From the NCBI GenBank assembly GCA_046760505.1, contig JBHIEG010000002.1, positions 43,030 to 107,029 of the forward strand: DNA of 64,000 bases. The letters run 5' to 3'. The first letter of the stretch is position 1; the number at the start of each line of letters is the position of its first letter. The notes beneath the pieces were generated by a model. The model saw only the letters and a program-made list of their open reading frames with translations, was not told the origin of the DNA and did no database searches. Both the position numbers and the translations under genes were made by a program. This document shows, in pieces, positions 53,004 to 63,904 of the stretch. Source of the DNA: CAYFZR01 sp046760505 [NCBI: Candidatus Hydrothermarchaeota archaeon] (GTDB lineage Archaea; CAYFZR01).

Positions 53004-53607
53004 AAGGAAAAATTTAATCATCCTTACTTGGGAATATCCTCCTAGAATTGTAGGAATCATTTCTAAACAAGTAAAGCGTTTGTGCGATTATCTCGTTACA
53101 CAGGGAATCAAACCCTATGTGTTTACATTTGACGAGTGGTCTCCCGGAAAAGGTCACGAAGGTGATGTTTATGTAGAAAGAGTTACAAACCCAGTTAAAA
53201 CACATGTAAACGTGTTTTCTTGGACAATTACACTAAATAGTTCTCTTTTTAAGGCTGTTTCAGATTACATTTATGAAAAGGAGGAAAAATTTGACTTAGT
53301 ACATGTTCATGAATGGATTCCCTGTCCTACCGCCATAGCGGTGAAATACTCTTTTGGGATACCCTTTATCTTGAGTTTGTATAGCCTAGAGGACCATAGG
53401 ACCGGTGGATTTTTTACTCCTTACAGTCAAAACATAAAGGACATGGAGTCGGAGGGAATTTTAGAGGCAGAAAAGATAATTGTCCATGATAAAAGAACCT
53501 ATCGAGGATTAATTGACATACATTCCGTCCGGGAATCGAAAATAAAACTAATACCCTATAATAAAAATTTTGATGAATACATCAACGCCTACTGTGAGAT
53601 TACATAA
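52957..53607 (+). CDS. GT-B glycosyltransferase N-domain only (truncated paralogue)
   Basis: A 216-residue protein matching only the acceptor-binding half of GT4/GT5 enzymes: ILTWEYPPRIVGIISKQVKR, LVHVHEWIPCPTAIAVKY and EAEKIIVHDKRTYRGL align with the first half of the next protein. The usual GG of the nucleotide loop is changed (RIVGIIS against RKVGGIT). It stops where the donor-binding half would begin, and the full-length paralogue starts right there. It may be a non-catalytic partner. The start overlaps lysC by 47 bases, and the exact start is uncertain. Confidence 0.7.
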   Translation: MKNLNLEGQKRSKPVERKNLIILTWEYPPRIVGIISKQVKRLCDYLVTQGIKPYVFTFDEWSPGKGHEGDVYVERVTNPVKTHVNVFSWTITLNSSLFKAVSDYIYEKEEKFDLVHVHEWIPCPTAIAVKYSFGIPFILSLYSLEDHRTGGFFTPYSQNIKDMESEGILEAEKIIVHDKRTYRGLIDIHSVRESKIKLIPYNKNFDEYINAYCEIT

Positions 53608-54815
53608 TGAAAAGCCTGAGCATTCTGATGTTTAGTTGGGAATTTCCTCCAAGAAAGGTTGGAGGAATAACACCTCACGTTTACGGTCTATCAAAAGCTT
53701 TAGTTGAATTAGGAAATGAAGTACATGTGATTACATGCGATTTTCCAGGTGCAAAAGATAGAGAGATCGTAGAAGGGGTTCGTGTCTATAGAACCCGCTC
53801 ATACGATATTAACACCCCTGATTTTGTGACGTGGGCTATGGAAATGAATTACTACATGCAAAAAGAAGCTGTAAAGATTTTAGGAAAAGAGAATATAGAT
53901 ATTCTCCATGCACACGACTGGATGGTGGCTCCCGCAGCGATTTCATGTAAACACGGGTTCAGAAAGCCTTTAATTGTTACCATACACTCAACCGAGTACG
54001 GACGAAGACGTGGTATCCACTCAGAGTATCAAAATTCAATTCATCAGACAGAATGGTGGATTACTTACGAGGCTTGGAGAGTTATTTGCTGTAGTTCCTC
54101 TATGAAGGAGGAAGTATGCTCAGTATTGGGCGTTAGTTGGGATAAGGTATATGTGATTCCAAATGGTGTTGAGAGAGATAAAATTGGTGTGAGAAAAGAA
54201 TGTCCCATGGAGATAAGAAATAAATTCGCATCTCCAAACGAAAAAATAGTGCTTTATGTAGGTAGGCTGGTTCCAGAAAAGGGTGCAAACGTATTGATAG
54301 GCGCAATCCCTAAGGTTTTATCGGTAATGCCGAACGTGAAATTTGTAATAGTAGGAGATGGATTCATGAGGGACGAACTACATAAAATTGCGTGGAATCT
54401 AGGAGTTTACGATAAGTGTTACTTTACAGGCTACGTTGATGACCCTACCCTAGAGGCTCTCTACAGCTGCGCAGATGTAGCAACATTTCCATCCATATAT
54501 GAGCCATTTGGAATTGTAGCACTAGAAGCGATGAGCAGAGGGACCCCTGTCGTAGTTTCAGATACTGGTGGATTGAGAGAAATAGTCGAGCATGATTTTA
54601 ACGGCGTCAAGGTCGAGGTAGATAACTCCGATTCACTCGCTTGGGGAATACTTCATGTTCTCAAGAATCCTTCTCACGCCAGAAAACTGGTGGAAAATTC
54701 AAGAAAAAAATTAAGAGAGACTTACAACTGGATAAATATTGCAAAGAAAACCGAAAAAGTCTATATGGAAGTTTATGATGAATATTCTATGGGCGACTGG
54801 AAAATTAAGGTTTGA
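53607..54815 (+). CDS. GT4/GT5-like glycosyltransferase
   Basis: A 402-residue GT-B enzyme. N-half: FSWEFPPRKVGGITPHVYGL and LHAHDWMVAPAAI. C-half: VLYVGRLVPEKGANVLI, VIVGDGFMRDELH, then YEPFGIVALEAM, the EX7E motif that binds the sugar nucleotide, and DTGGLREIV. The start resembles glycogen/starch synthases, so it may build a glucan or a surface sugar. It is immediately downstream of its half-size paralogue and probably forms a complex with it. Confidence 0.88.
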   Translation: MKSLSILMFSWEFPPRKVGGITPHVYGLSKALVELGNEVHVITCDFPGAKDREIVEGVRVYRTRSYDINTPDFVTWAMEMNYYMQKEAVKILGKENIDILHAHDWMVAPAAISCKHGFRKPLIVTIHSTEYGRRRGIHSEYQNSIHQTEWWITYEAWRVICCSSSMKEEVCSVLGVSWDKVYVIPNGVERDKIGVRKECPMEIRNKFASPNEKIVLYVGRLVPEKGANVLIGAIPKVLSVMPNVKFVIVGDGFMRDELHKIAWNLGVYDKCYFTGYVDDPTLEALYSCADVATFPSIYEPFGIVALEAMSRGTPVVVSDTGGLREIVEHDFNGVKVEVDNSDSLAWGILHVLKNPSHARKLVENSRKKLRETYNWINIAKKTEKVYMEVYDEYSMGDWKIKV

Positions 54816-54831
54816 AACTTGAAGTTTGATA

Positions 54832-54846
54832 GATATATTTAAATAG
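54832..54846 (+). promoter_or_regulatory. TATA region of the NAC gene
   Basis: GATATATTTAAATAG lies 30-44 bases before the ATG at 54876. Transcription would start near 54865, just ahead of or within the GGTGGAGG ribosome site. Confidence 0.45.
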
Positions 54847-54875
54847 CCCATGATATTGTATAGGTGGAGGATAGC

Positions 54876-55220
54876 ATGTTCAATATTGATCCCAGACAGT
54901 TGGGTAAGATGAAGAAAATGATGAAAAAAATGGGTATAGAGATGAAAGAAATTCATGCGGAAGAGGCTATAATAAGATTAAAAGAGAAAGAATTAATCAT
55001 AAAGAATCCTCAAATAATCCTAACGGAAGGCATGGGACAGAAAAGTTATCAGATTACTGGAGATGTAATCGAAAAGGAAATTGAGAAGGAATCTGAAATT
55101 TCGGAAGAAGACATTAAAATCGTTTGTGAGCAGGCTGGCGTCACAGAAGAGGTCGCAAAGAAAGCTCTCGAAGAAGCGAATGGAGACCTTGCTGAGGCTA
55201 TAATGAAACTTACCGGATGA
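54876..55220 (+). CDS. nac: Archaeal nascent polypeptide-associated complex protein (NAC)
   Basis: A 114-residue ribosome-associated chaperone. MFNIDPRQLGKMKKMMKKMG is the archaeal N-terminus, the NAC domain follows (IIKNPQIILTEGMGQKSYQI), and a UBA domain ends it (IKIVCEQAGVTEEVAKKALEEANGDLAEAI). It forms a homodimer near the exit tunnel. The ATG at 54876 follows GGTGGAGG; an in-frame start at 54864 is less likely. The stop overlaps the SIS-domain gene. Confidence 0.93.
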   Translation: MFNIDPRQLGKMKKMMKKMGIEMKEIHAEEAIIRLKEKELIIKNPQIILTEGMGQKSYQITGDVIEKEIEKESEISEEDIKIVCEQAGVTEEVAKKALEEANGDLAEAIMKLTG

Positions 55221-56404
55221 TTGGTGAAAATAAAATGGTTTCTAAAGTTAGTGCCAAAATAAGTAAAGAGGTAGAATACCTCAATAAGATTAAAGACATT
55301 TTCTTTGCGATCAAACCCAGTCAACTGGAAGAAGTTTATCAGTTGATTCGAGATTCCCGCTGCATAGTACCTTACGGATCTGGAAGGACATTTTCTTCTC
55401 TCAAGATAGGTACAAGCCAGATGGTTAGGGACAAAGTGGTGATCACTCCAGAGGACACGGGTTTCCCCGGAGTGGATAAGCTGGAAGAATGGTTCGGGAA
55501 TACCACTTTCCTTCTTGCCTCTGGTTCTGGAAGTTCACCGACTCCGTTACGCGCCCTATTGGATTTAAAACTCCATATAGATTGCACAAATTCAAATAAA
55601 ACAAACATAATTCTCATTACCTCAAATCCAAACTCTCCCATGGGTGAAATCGCAAGGGACTATGGAGTAGTTCTTGAATTAAAGGGTAGGACAAAGACAG
55701 ATAAAAGATACAGTACCTACGAAAGAATGCTGGGATTAGGAATCATGGGTGATCAATTCGAACTGGCTCTTTTATCTCTCATGCAAAGGATCGTTGAGGT
55801 CATGTACAGAGGTTGGGAGGCTTACAAAATTTTTGAACTGGCAGAAAAAGAGTTTATAAATATTGGAAAACTCGTAGATGAAACAGTAACTTCTGAAGCA
55901 TATTCAAAACTCATAAACGCATTATTTCAGCCCCACAGCATAACCCTTGGCGGCATCGGTCCCAGTTCCCTGGTAGCCTCTATGGCTGCGATAAGATTTA
56001 TGCATGTTAAAAGGATACTTGGAGACGAAGTATTCGTTGCAAGAAGAGAAACGACTCCTCAGCCAAGAGTAGGCGACACTGGTATATTCATATCACGTTC
56101 TGGAAATACCGAGATTCTGTTAGACTGGGCAAAGAGCTTTAAGAGGCTTGGGGCAAAGGTTATTGCCTTTGTAGGAAACAAAGATTCTGCACTGGCAAAA
56201 CTAAGTGATTGCAAGTTCATCCTAGACGATGCGAGTGGATTAACAGGTGGATCTCCCATACTTAGAAGGGAGCCTACCACTTTTTACGAGAGAGCAGCAT
56301 ACGTTCTAAGTCCTGTTCCTGTACATCTTTGTAGGAAGATGGGTGAATTAGGGTACCTTTTGCCTGAATACTTGTTCGATTGGTATCATTCCATTACCGA
56401 CTAG
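55217..56404 (+). CDS. Double SIS-domain sugar isomerase-like protein
   Basis: A 395-residue protein with two SIS domains: about 35-190 (YGSGRTFSSLKIGTSQM, LLASGSGSSPTPLRALL) and 240-375 (LGGIGPSSLVASMAAIRF, GIFISRSGNTEILLDWAK). SIS pairs occur in GlmS, phosphoglucose isomerases and hexuloisomerases, but the sequence between motifs does not match one I know. A sugar-phosphate binding or isomerase role is likely. A second ATG at 55235 (MVSKVSAK) is a possible start. Co-translation with NAC is unexplained. Confidence 0.7.
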   Translation: MIGENKMVSKVSAKISKEVEYLNKIKDIFFAIKPSQLEEVYQLIRDSRCIVPYGSGRTFSSLKIGTSQMVRDKVVITPEDTGFPGVDKLEEWFGNTTFLLASGSGSSPTPLRALLDLKLHIDCTNSNKTNIILITSNPNSPMGEIARDYGVVLELKGRTKTDKRYSTYERMLGLGIMGDQFELALLSLMQRIVEVMYRGWEAYKIFELAEKEFINIGKLVDETVTSEAYSKLINALFQPHSITLGGIGPSSLVASMAAIRFMHVKRILGDEVFVARRETTPQPRVGDTGIFISRSGNTEILLDWAKSFKRLGAKVIAFVGNKDSALAKLSDCKFILDDASGLTGGSPILRREPTTFYERAAYVLSPVPVHLCRKMGELGYLLPEYLFDWYHSITD

Positions 56405-56413
56405 GTCGTACGA

Positions 56414-57157
56414 ATGAAAATAGGTCTGATATCAGATATCCACGGGAATTTAGAGGCTCTAAATGCTGTAATGGAAAAACTAAAGGCTGACAAGATAATT
56501 TCTCTTGGAGACACAGTTGGCTACGGCCCCAACCCGAATGAATGCATAGATATCCTGAAGGACAACAGTGTCATCTCGCTTTTAGGAAATCACGATGCTG
56601 CATCTCTTGGTAAAATGAACATTGAGTGGTTCAACCCTGTAGCAAAAGAAGCTATTCTATGGACAATGAATGAACTTACCGAGGATTCAAAAAATTTTCT
56701 TGAAAACCTGGGCATGATGATAGAGGAGGATGATTTCCTATTTGTTCATGGAAGTCCTGTTCCCCTTGGGCCATCCAGTTCAACTCACTACATAGAAGAC
56801 TACTTACTATCAATACAAGATGCGGTACTCGTTTTTTCAAAAACAAATAAGAATGTTTTTTTTGTTGGTCATACTCATGTTGCTCAGGCATTTATCTATT
56901 CGGAGGGAAAAATAACCCAGAAATACCTCACTTATGGCGGGAAAATATCTTTAAGTGAGGGCAGATATATCGCAAACCCAGGTTCGATAGGTCAACCAAG
57001 AGATGGAAACCCTTATGCAAGTTATGGTGTAATAGACACGGATGAGAATACTGTAGAGGTAAGAAGGGTACCTTACGAAATTGAAAAAACCACAAAGAAA
57101 ATGAAACAAGCAGGTCTCCCCCGTATGTTATATGAAAGGCTTTTCTTAGGCTATTAA
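56414..57157 (+). CDS. Calcineurin-like metallophosphoesterase (YfcE/MJ0936-like)
   Basis: A 247-residue phosphodiesterase with the full metal motif set: LISDIHGNLEAL (D8, H10), SLGDTVGYGPNPNEC, LLGNHDAAS, FVHGSP and FVGHTHVAQAF. Relatives hydrolyse small phosphodiesters; the natural substrate is unknown. It starts nine bases after the SIS gene and belongs to the same run. Confidence 0.85.
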   Translation: MKIGLISDIHGNLEALNAVMEKLKADKIISLGDTVGYGPNPNECIDILKDNSVISLLGNHDAASLGKMNIEWFNPVAKEAILWTMNELTEDSKNFLENLGMMIEEDDFLFVHGSPVPLGPSSSTHYIEDYLLSIQDAVLVFSKTNKNVFFVGHTHVAQAFIYSEGKITQKYLTYGGKISLSEGRYIANPGSIGQPRDGNPYASYGVIDTDENTVEVRRVPYEIEKTTKKMKQAGLPRMLYERLFLGY

Positions 57158-57159
57158 GG

Positions 57160-57303
57160 CTAAAAGTACCCCAAAGCTTTGAGGATAAATATGAATATGC
57201 CTATTACCATGCCAGCAATTGCACAGATGCTGGCGATTAAGTAAAGCCAATACAACTTTACCCTGAATTCTGGGTCTCTCAAAATTTTGTCTATCTCGCT
57301 CAT
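57160..57303 (-). CDS. Small single-span membrane protein, 47 residues
   Basis: MSEIDKILRDPEFRVKLYW followed by a 25-residue hydrophobic helix rich in Ile and Ala, ending KALGYF. The ATG overlaps the stop of the DUF61 gene (ATGA), a strong sign of coupled translation. No family recognised, though short membrane tails next to UPF0216 genes would be worth looking for. It ends three bases past the stop of the convergent phosphoesterase gene. Confidence 0.6.
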   Translation of the reverse strand: MSEIDKILRDPEFRVKLYWLYLIASICAIAGMVIGIFIFILKALGYF

Positions 57304-57725
57304 ACCGACATTAAGAAAGCATACTGCGTTGTTGTTGGGAGAATCTTTCTCAATTCAATTATATCTGGACGATATAAAAAAATTTCTTTTGAGTCTTCCA
57401 TTGCCTTAATATCTATGAGTTTCTCAACCACCATAATATTGATCTTATCCCTCACCCGTGCAACACCACTTCCCCAATCTCCAGAGCCTAATTCTATGTA
57501 TATTGGGAGTTTTAGTTTTGAGTGAAGATGTTTAGGAATTATTTTTGCCAGTAATTCAAGTTCTTCGTGTTTAAAAACATGAATGGTACCATCTCTACCC
57601 ACTACACTAGGTTTCTCCTCTTTAAGTAAAGTTTCAAGCGATTTTCTCGCTAATGGTAAGTGTACATTTAATGCCTTTATCTGTTTTGCAATAAGGTTTA
57701 GGTCCCTCTCAATGTCCTTGTAAAT
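57300..57725 (-). CDS. UPF0216/DUF61 family protein, apparent AUU start
   Basis: The product matches a conserved archaeal family of about 140 residues: LNVHLPLARKSLETLLKEEK, GRDGTIHVFKHEELELLAKI, LPIYIEL and RPDIIELRKILPTTTQYAF. The first standard start is a GTG at 57602 that would remove the conserved HLP-RKSL segment. Upstream to an in-frame TAG there is no ATG, GTG, TTG or CTG, but GGAGGAGA sits 5 bases before an ATT at 57725. From there the protein is 141 residues. Function unknown. It lies between the ATP synthase operon and a small membrane gene. Confidence 0.8.
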   Translation of the reverse strand: MYKDIERDLNLIAKQIKALNVHLPLARKSLETLLKEEKPSVVGRDGTIHVFKHEELELLAKIIPKHLHSKLKLPIYIELGSGDWGSGVARVRDKINIMVVEKLIDIKAMEDSKEIFLYRPDIIELRKILPTTTQYAFLMSV

Positions 57726-57825
57726 ACTTATCTCCTCCGTCTGAATAATACACTACCCACATCAGGCAATCTCTTTCTTTTAGCTTCAATCAGCTTCAAT
57801 CCTCCAATTTCTCAATTAATCTCCA

Positions 57826-58482
57826 CTATGCCTCAGAAGGTAATTTCCTTGCTTCAAGACTGGCTTTGATTTTCTTCAATCTTATGAAATTATCTCTCTC
57901 CATTTCTTCCAGTCTCATATCTATGTATCTGGCAGTTCTTTCGAGTCTAGGTATTAAAACATATTCCAGTGCATTAACTCTCCTTTTTGTCTTTTCTACT
58001 TCCAATGCGAGTAACTTTACGGACTCTTCAATTTCTGCAAGACGTATAACGGACTCTAAAGCCTCTTCGAAGGCTTTTGCAGCCTCATCTAAGGCTACCG
58101 ATGTATCTATTAGTGAATAGCCTCTTTCGGTTACTTTCCTTCTAATCTCCCCGAACGAAAGAACAGGAACGACAACACCCATTATGTTCCTTGTTGATAC
58201 ATCGATATTTAAGTCTCTGCCGCATGCCAATGCGGCTTCTTTGACATCTATTACCCCCATTAAAGCCTGAGAAACAATTAATTTTTCAAAGGCTGTTTCG
58301 AGTTTATTTTCCGCCTCCGTCCTAGCATCTCTCACTCTGTCAATCAAGGCAAAAAATTCCATTATCAAAGCATCCCTTTTCTCCTTCAATAGTTTATGGC
58401 CTTTCTTAGCCAGGATTACCCTGCGTTTCAGTTTTAGGAGTTCCATTCGGGTTGGCTTAACCCCTTCTATTCTTCCAGCCAT
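57826..58482 (-). CDS. atpD: A-type ATP synthase subunit D
   Basis: A 218-residue central-stalk coiled-coil protein: N-terminal GVKPTRMELLKLKRRVILAKKGHKLL and C-terminal KTKRRVNALEYVLIPRLERT are the two long helices of the rotor axle. It transmits rotation between the proteolipid ring and the A3B3 head. The ATG follows GAGGTAA. It is the last subunit gene of the operon, in the usual archaeal order. Confidence 0.96.
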   Translation of the reverse strand: MAGRIEGVKPTRMELLKLKRRVILAKKGHKLLKEKRDALIMEFFALIDRVRDARTEAENKLETAFEKLIVSQALMGVIDVKEAALACGRDLNIDVSTRNIMGVVVPVLSFGEIRRKVTERGYSLIDTSVALDEAAKAFEEALESVIRLAEIEESVKLLALEVEKTKRRVNALEYVLIPRLERTARYIDMRLEEMERDNFIRLKKIKASLEARKLPSEA

Positions 58483-58531
58483 AAGTTACCTCCGAAGACA
58501 GATTGTCTAAGAGATAAGTTAAGTATGGTGG

Positions 58532-59935
58532 TTAGCTGCTCTTCCCTTTGTATTTTGGATGGTATTTCTTTATGTGCTCTATACTAATTCTCTTCAGTTC
58601 GCCTTCTGGTAGGTCAGCTAGCAATTCCCATCCAAGATCTAGTGTCTCATCGATAGTCCTGTTCTCGTCTCTTCCTTGCTGGATAAATTCTCTCTCGTAC
58701 CTGTCTGCAAAATGCAAGTAGGTCCTATCTCTTTTTGTAAGGGCCTCTTCACCAACTACCGCCACTAAGTCCCTAAGGTCTCTACCTTCTGCATAACTCG
58801 CATACAATTGGTTTGAAACGCCGTAATGGTCTTCTCTAGTTCTTCCTGGACCTATTCCTTCTTTCATAAGCCTCGATAGCGAAGGCAACACATCTACAGG
58901 CGGATATATTCCCTTTCTGTGCAGTTCTCTGCTTAAAACTATCTGTCCTTCAGTAATATATCCCGTGAGATCTGGAATTGGATGGGTAATATCATCGTCT
59001 GGCATCGTAAGGATAGGTATTTGCGTTACTGTTCCCTTTCTTCCTTTGATTCTGCCTGCTCTCTCATAATTGGTAGCGAGATCGGTGTACATATATCCTG
59101 GGTAACCTCTTCTTCCAGGAACTTCTTCTCGAGCCGCTGCAATTTCTCTTAAGGCCTCGCAGTAATTTGTCATGTCTGTTAGTATTACTAACATCTGCAT
59201 GTCATACTCGTAGGCAAGGTATTCAGCCGCGGTTAAAGCCATTCTAGGAGTAATTATTCTTTCAATGGCAGGATCGTCCGCTAGGTTGATAAACATGACT
59301 ATACGTTCCAGAGCACCACTTCTTTCAAAATCTCTCATGAAGAATGATGCTTCTTCATGGGTAATTCCCATTGCTGCGAAAACTATGGCAAATTCTTCTT
59401 CTTCTCCCAAAACTCTTGCTTGTCTGGCTATCTGAGCGGCCAACTCATTATGAGGTAATCCTGCACCGGAAAATAATGGCAGTTTTTGTCCTCTAACCAA
59501 TGTATTCATACCGTCAATACATGAGATACCTGTTTGTATGAATTCCCTAGGATATTCCCTCGCTATTGGGTTTATTGGTGACCCAGTTATGTCTAATTTG
59601 TCTTCTGGAATTACAGGGGGACCAGCATCAATGGGTCTTCCAAGTCCATCAAAAATCCTACCTAACATTTCAGCAGAGACAGATAATTGCATTACCTGCC
59701 CAGTGAACCTTACCTTTGTCTCCGCCGTATCTAGAGCCCTGGTTCCTTCGAAGACCTGTACCACTGCAACTCCAGTTCTCGCTTCCAGAACTTGTCCCAT
59801 TCTTTCTTCCCCAGTGGATGTCTCTATTTCCACAACCTCTCCGTAAACAACTCCTTCGACTCCTTCAACTATCATTAACGGTCCTGCTACCTCAGCCACC
59901 GTTGTGTATTCCCTAACCTTTGTGTCTACTTTCAT
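58532..59935 (-). CDS. atpB: A-type ATP synthase subunit B
   Basis: A 467-residue non-catalytic nucleotide-binding subunit of the A3B3 head. The P-loop position has [19 protein letters not shown], degenerate as expected for B subunits. [34 protein letters not shown] is conserved. The ATG at 59935 has GAGGTGA five bases upstream; a GTG at 59944 overlaps that site and is less likely. It follows subunit A after ten bases. Confidence 0.97.
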   Translation of the reverse strand: MKVDTKVREYTTVAEVAGPLMIVEGVEGVVYGEVVEIETSTGEERMGQVLEARTGVAVVQVFEGTRALDTAETKVRFTGQVMQLSVSAEMLGRIFDGLGRPIDAGPPVIPEDKLDITGSPINPIAREYPREFIQTGISCIDGMNTLVRGQKLPLFSGAGLPHNELAAQIARQARVLGEEEEFAIVFAAMGITHEEASFFMRDFERSGALERIVMFINLADDPAIERIITPRMALTAAEYLAYEYDMQMLVILTDMTNYCEALREIAAAREEVPGRRGYPGYMYTDLATNYERAGRIKGRKGTVTQIPILTMPDDDITHPIPDLTGYITEGQIVLSRELHRKGIYPPVDVLPSLSRLMKEGIGPGRTREDHYGVSNQLYASYAEGRDLRDLVAVVGEEALTKRDRTYLHFADRYEREFIQQGRDENRTIDETLDLGWELLADLPEGELKRISIEHIKKYHPKYKGKSS

Positions 59936-59945
59936 ATTCTTCACC

Positions 59946-61709
<1,764 letters not shown>

Positions 61710-61719
61710 TATATCCCTC

Positions 61720-62043
61720 CTAACCGGTAATATCTACTCCAACTGCTTTTCTAATAAGTTCGCGTATAGGACTAATTTCTCTCTCTATAGGACCTTTTTT
61801 ATCTGGAATTTCTACGATGATTGGTATAGGTGAGATTTTTTTATCTTCAAGTTCATCTATCACAGAACGAACGCTTTCTGCCACCCTTTCAGTAATAATA
61901 ATTATGCATATGTCCTCTCTTTTCATCAGATTTCTCAATGTCTTTTCTATTTCCTCAGGTTTTTGCCCATCATAAGTCTCCTTTATACCTGCAAGTCTGA
62001 ATCCGGTTACCGTATCCGTATCACCTATGACTGCTATTTCCAT
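61720..62043 (-). CDS. atpF: A-type ATP synthase subunit F
   Basis: A 107-residue central-stalk subunit with a CheY-like alpha/beta fold: [18 protein letters not shown] at the start, and [14 protein letters not shown] and [14 protein letters not shown] in the core. It binds subunits D and C. Length is typical. It sits between C and A as usual. Confidence 0.95.
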   Translation of the reverse strand: MEIAVIGDTDTVTGFRLAGIKETYDGQKPEEIEKTLRNLMKREDICIIIITERVAESVRSVIDELEDKKISPIPIIVEIPDKKGPIEREISPIRELIRKAVGVDITG

Positions 62044-62047
62044 TAAA

Positions 62048-63238
62048 TCACACCCATAGCATATGTTTTCTTATCTTTTCAACCGGAAACATCTCCTCCT
62101 TACATCTCAATACAATCTTTAGATTATTGATGTCGTTTTCCCTCAGCATCAGATACGTTAACAGTGGACTGATTCCAAATGGTTGTCTTTTGGAAAGATC
62201 CTTGCCCAGAGCCACCAAACTTTTATCCAGTGCTCTTTCCAGTGGCGTTAAGGAACCATCCTCTTCGTAAGATACTAGTTCATCCATTAAAATCTTACCG
62301 TATTTTGTGCCTTCAAGTGAATTGATTAAGGTAACTACCGATTCTGCCTCAGACAAACTGTCCAAAAAATATTGATGCAAGTCATGTCCGTTGGGGATTA
62401 AAAGTTTTTTTATCTCCTCTGGTAAAAGATTCTCTGCTTTTGCCCTCAATAGCAACTTGATATTGGTGATGTCTATTTCAGATCCAAAAAACAATGCTAG
62501 AGGTCGTGTATTCTCATCAGATACTATAAAAACGCTCTTCCAGAGAAGCGAATAATAATACTTATCCAAGGCAGATTCTAAAAGAAGCAAAGATCTCGAT
62601 TCTTGGTACGCAGAGAGGTGCTCGCTCAGCACTTCGCCATACTCTGTACCCTCGAGTTTTGACACGAATTCTTCGATACTCTTGGAATCTGCTAGAGATT
62701 CATATGTACTCATACCTACGTCTCCTATGGCAAATATAGTATCCATATCAGGATATATTCCTGCATGTATAGATCTTAGTATCTTCTTCAGGTTTTTTAT
62801 TTCCCATCTTTTTTTCCATGTGGCAAAAATTTTTTTTACGTTTTCTGGAGCAAATCTTACAACAGCCTCATAGGAGTCACATAGACACTGATCTAACATT
62901 TTGTCCGCATATTCACTTCCTTTTCCTTCAGCAACTACTTGTGCTACGTATTGACCATATTCCGTACCTTCTAGATTACTTAGAGTTTCTTGAAAAGAGG
63001 CTGATTCCATTATTTCGTTATATTTGGAGGCGGATAACAATCTTGTTTCCATTCCCCTGACTCTGGCATTGGAATAGGCATACGGTGATATATCTATGAC
63101 AAGTCTTAAGATTGGCGTTATAATTCCTATGAATACGATCAATGCTGCTACGATGATTAGACCCAGAAATATTTCTGGATAGTTACCAAAACCCACTTTT
63201 TCTGCTAGACTGCCTATTCCTCCCAGATTCACTACCAA
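62048..63238 (-). CDS. atpC: A-type ATP synthase subunit C with N-terminal membrane helix
   Basis: A 396-residue central-stalk subunit that couples the D/F axle to the proteolipid ring. Three repeated helical domains are visible: SYAYSNARVRGMETRLL-like and then three LEGTEYG/LEGTKYG repeats near 90, 195 and 310. An N-terminal hydrophobic helix (FLGLIIVAALIVFIGIITPIL) precedes them, whereas many homologues are soluble. The TTG start follows GGAGGAAC. Confidence 0.92.
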   Translation of the reverse strand: MVVNLGGIGSLAEKVGFGNYPEIFLGLIIVAALIVFIGIITPILRLVIDISPYAYSNARVRGMETRLLSASKYNEIMESASFQETLSNLEGTEYGQYVAQVVAEGKGSEYADKMLDQCLCDSYEAVVRFAPENVKKIFATWKKRWEIKNLKKILRSIHAGIYPDMDTIFAIGDVGMSTYESLADSKSIEEFVSKLEGTEYGEVLSEHLSAYQESRSLLLLESALDKYYYSLLWKSVFIVSDENTRPLALFFGSEIDITNIKLLLRAKAENLLPEEIKKLLIPNGHDLHQYFLDSLSEAESVVTLINSLEGTKYGKILMDELVSYEEDGSLTPLERALDKSLVALGKDLSKRQPFGISPLLTYLMLRENDINNLKIVLRCKEEMFPVEKIRKHMLWV

Positions 63239-63249
63239 ATATGTTCCTC

Positions 63250-63882
63250 CTACTCAAACAAAATTCGGTGTACCTCTGCCCTTAGTGCCTCGGTTTGCCT
63301 CCTTATCCTCTCTTCATATGTATTATCTACCTCCATCTTCCTGTCTTTGGTTTTTACTATAACGCCGCCAAGTCCGGAAATGTTATCTTCAGAGAGGGTT
63401 ATACTCGTCTTTACCTTGGTCTCCTTTTCAATTTCTTTTGCTACGTCGTCCAACAATCCTTTTTCAATGAACTTGGCATCTTCCTTAGTAGCGCTGACAA
63501 TTAAGTCACCTCCACCAATGTTTAATCCTGCCTCCTTTATGAGTCTCTTCAAAATTTCTGAATAGTCTGATCCACCGTACCTCCCTTTTGATCTAATTTC
63601 ATTGATTCTCTTCTTTGAACTCTCAAAGGCTTTGTTAATTATCTCTTCTCCAGCATCCCATTTCATTTTCCTTGTTTTTATTCTAGCATCTGCTATTATT
63701 CTCTGTTTTTCAAGAAAAGCCTCTCTTTCGCCTTTTTCAACGATATCTGCCTTTTTCCTCTCTGACTGCATCTTGGCTCGTGCTAGTATCTTTTCTGCTT
63801 TGGATCTAGCATCGTTTAATATGGATCGCACCTTTTCATCCGTTTCTTGTGAAATCTTTTCCACTATTTTCTCTACACCCAA
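63250..63882 (-). CDS. atpE: A-type ATP synthase subunit E
   Basis: A 210-residue peripheral-stalk subunit: a long N-terminal coiled coil (EKIVEKISQETDEKVRSILN and onward) and a globular C-domain with GGVIVKTKDRKMEVDNTYEERIRR. I chose the TTG at 63882 because GGAGG lies 7-9 bases upstream and the family starts near there; the longer frame to 63927 runs into the atpK stop region. It works with subunit H, whose gene is outside the window. Confidence 0.93.
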   Translation of the reverse strand: MGVEKIVEKISQETDEKVRSILNDARSKAEKILARAKMQSERKKADIVEKGEREAFLEKQRIIADARIKTRKMKWDAGEEIINKAFESSKKRINEIRSKGRYGGSDYSEILKRLIKEAGLNIGGGDLIVSATKEDAKFIEKGLLDDVAKEIEKETKVKTSITLSEDNISGLGGVIVKTKDRKMEVDNTYEERIRRQTEALRAEVHRILFE

Positions 63883-63904
63883 TCGTAAACCTCCATGAGA
63901 TCTT

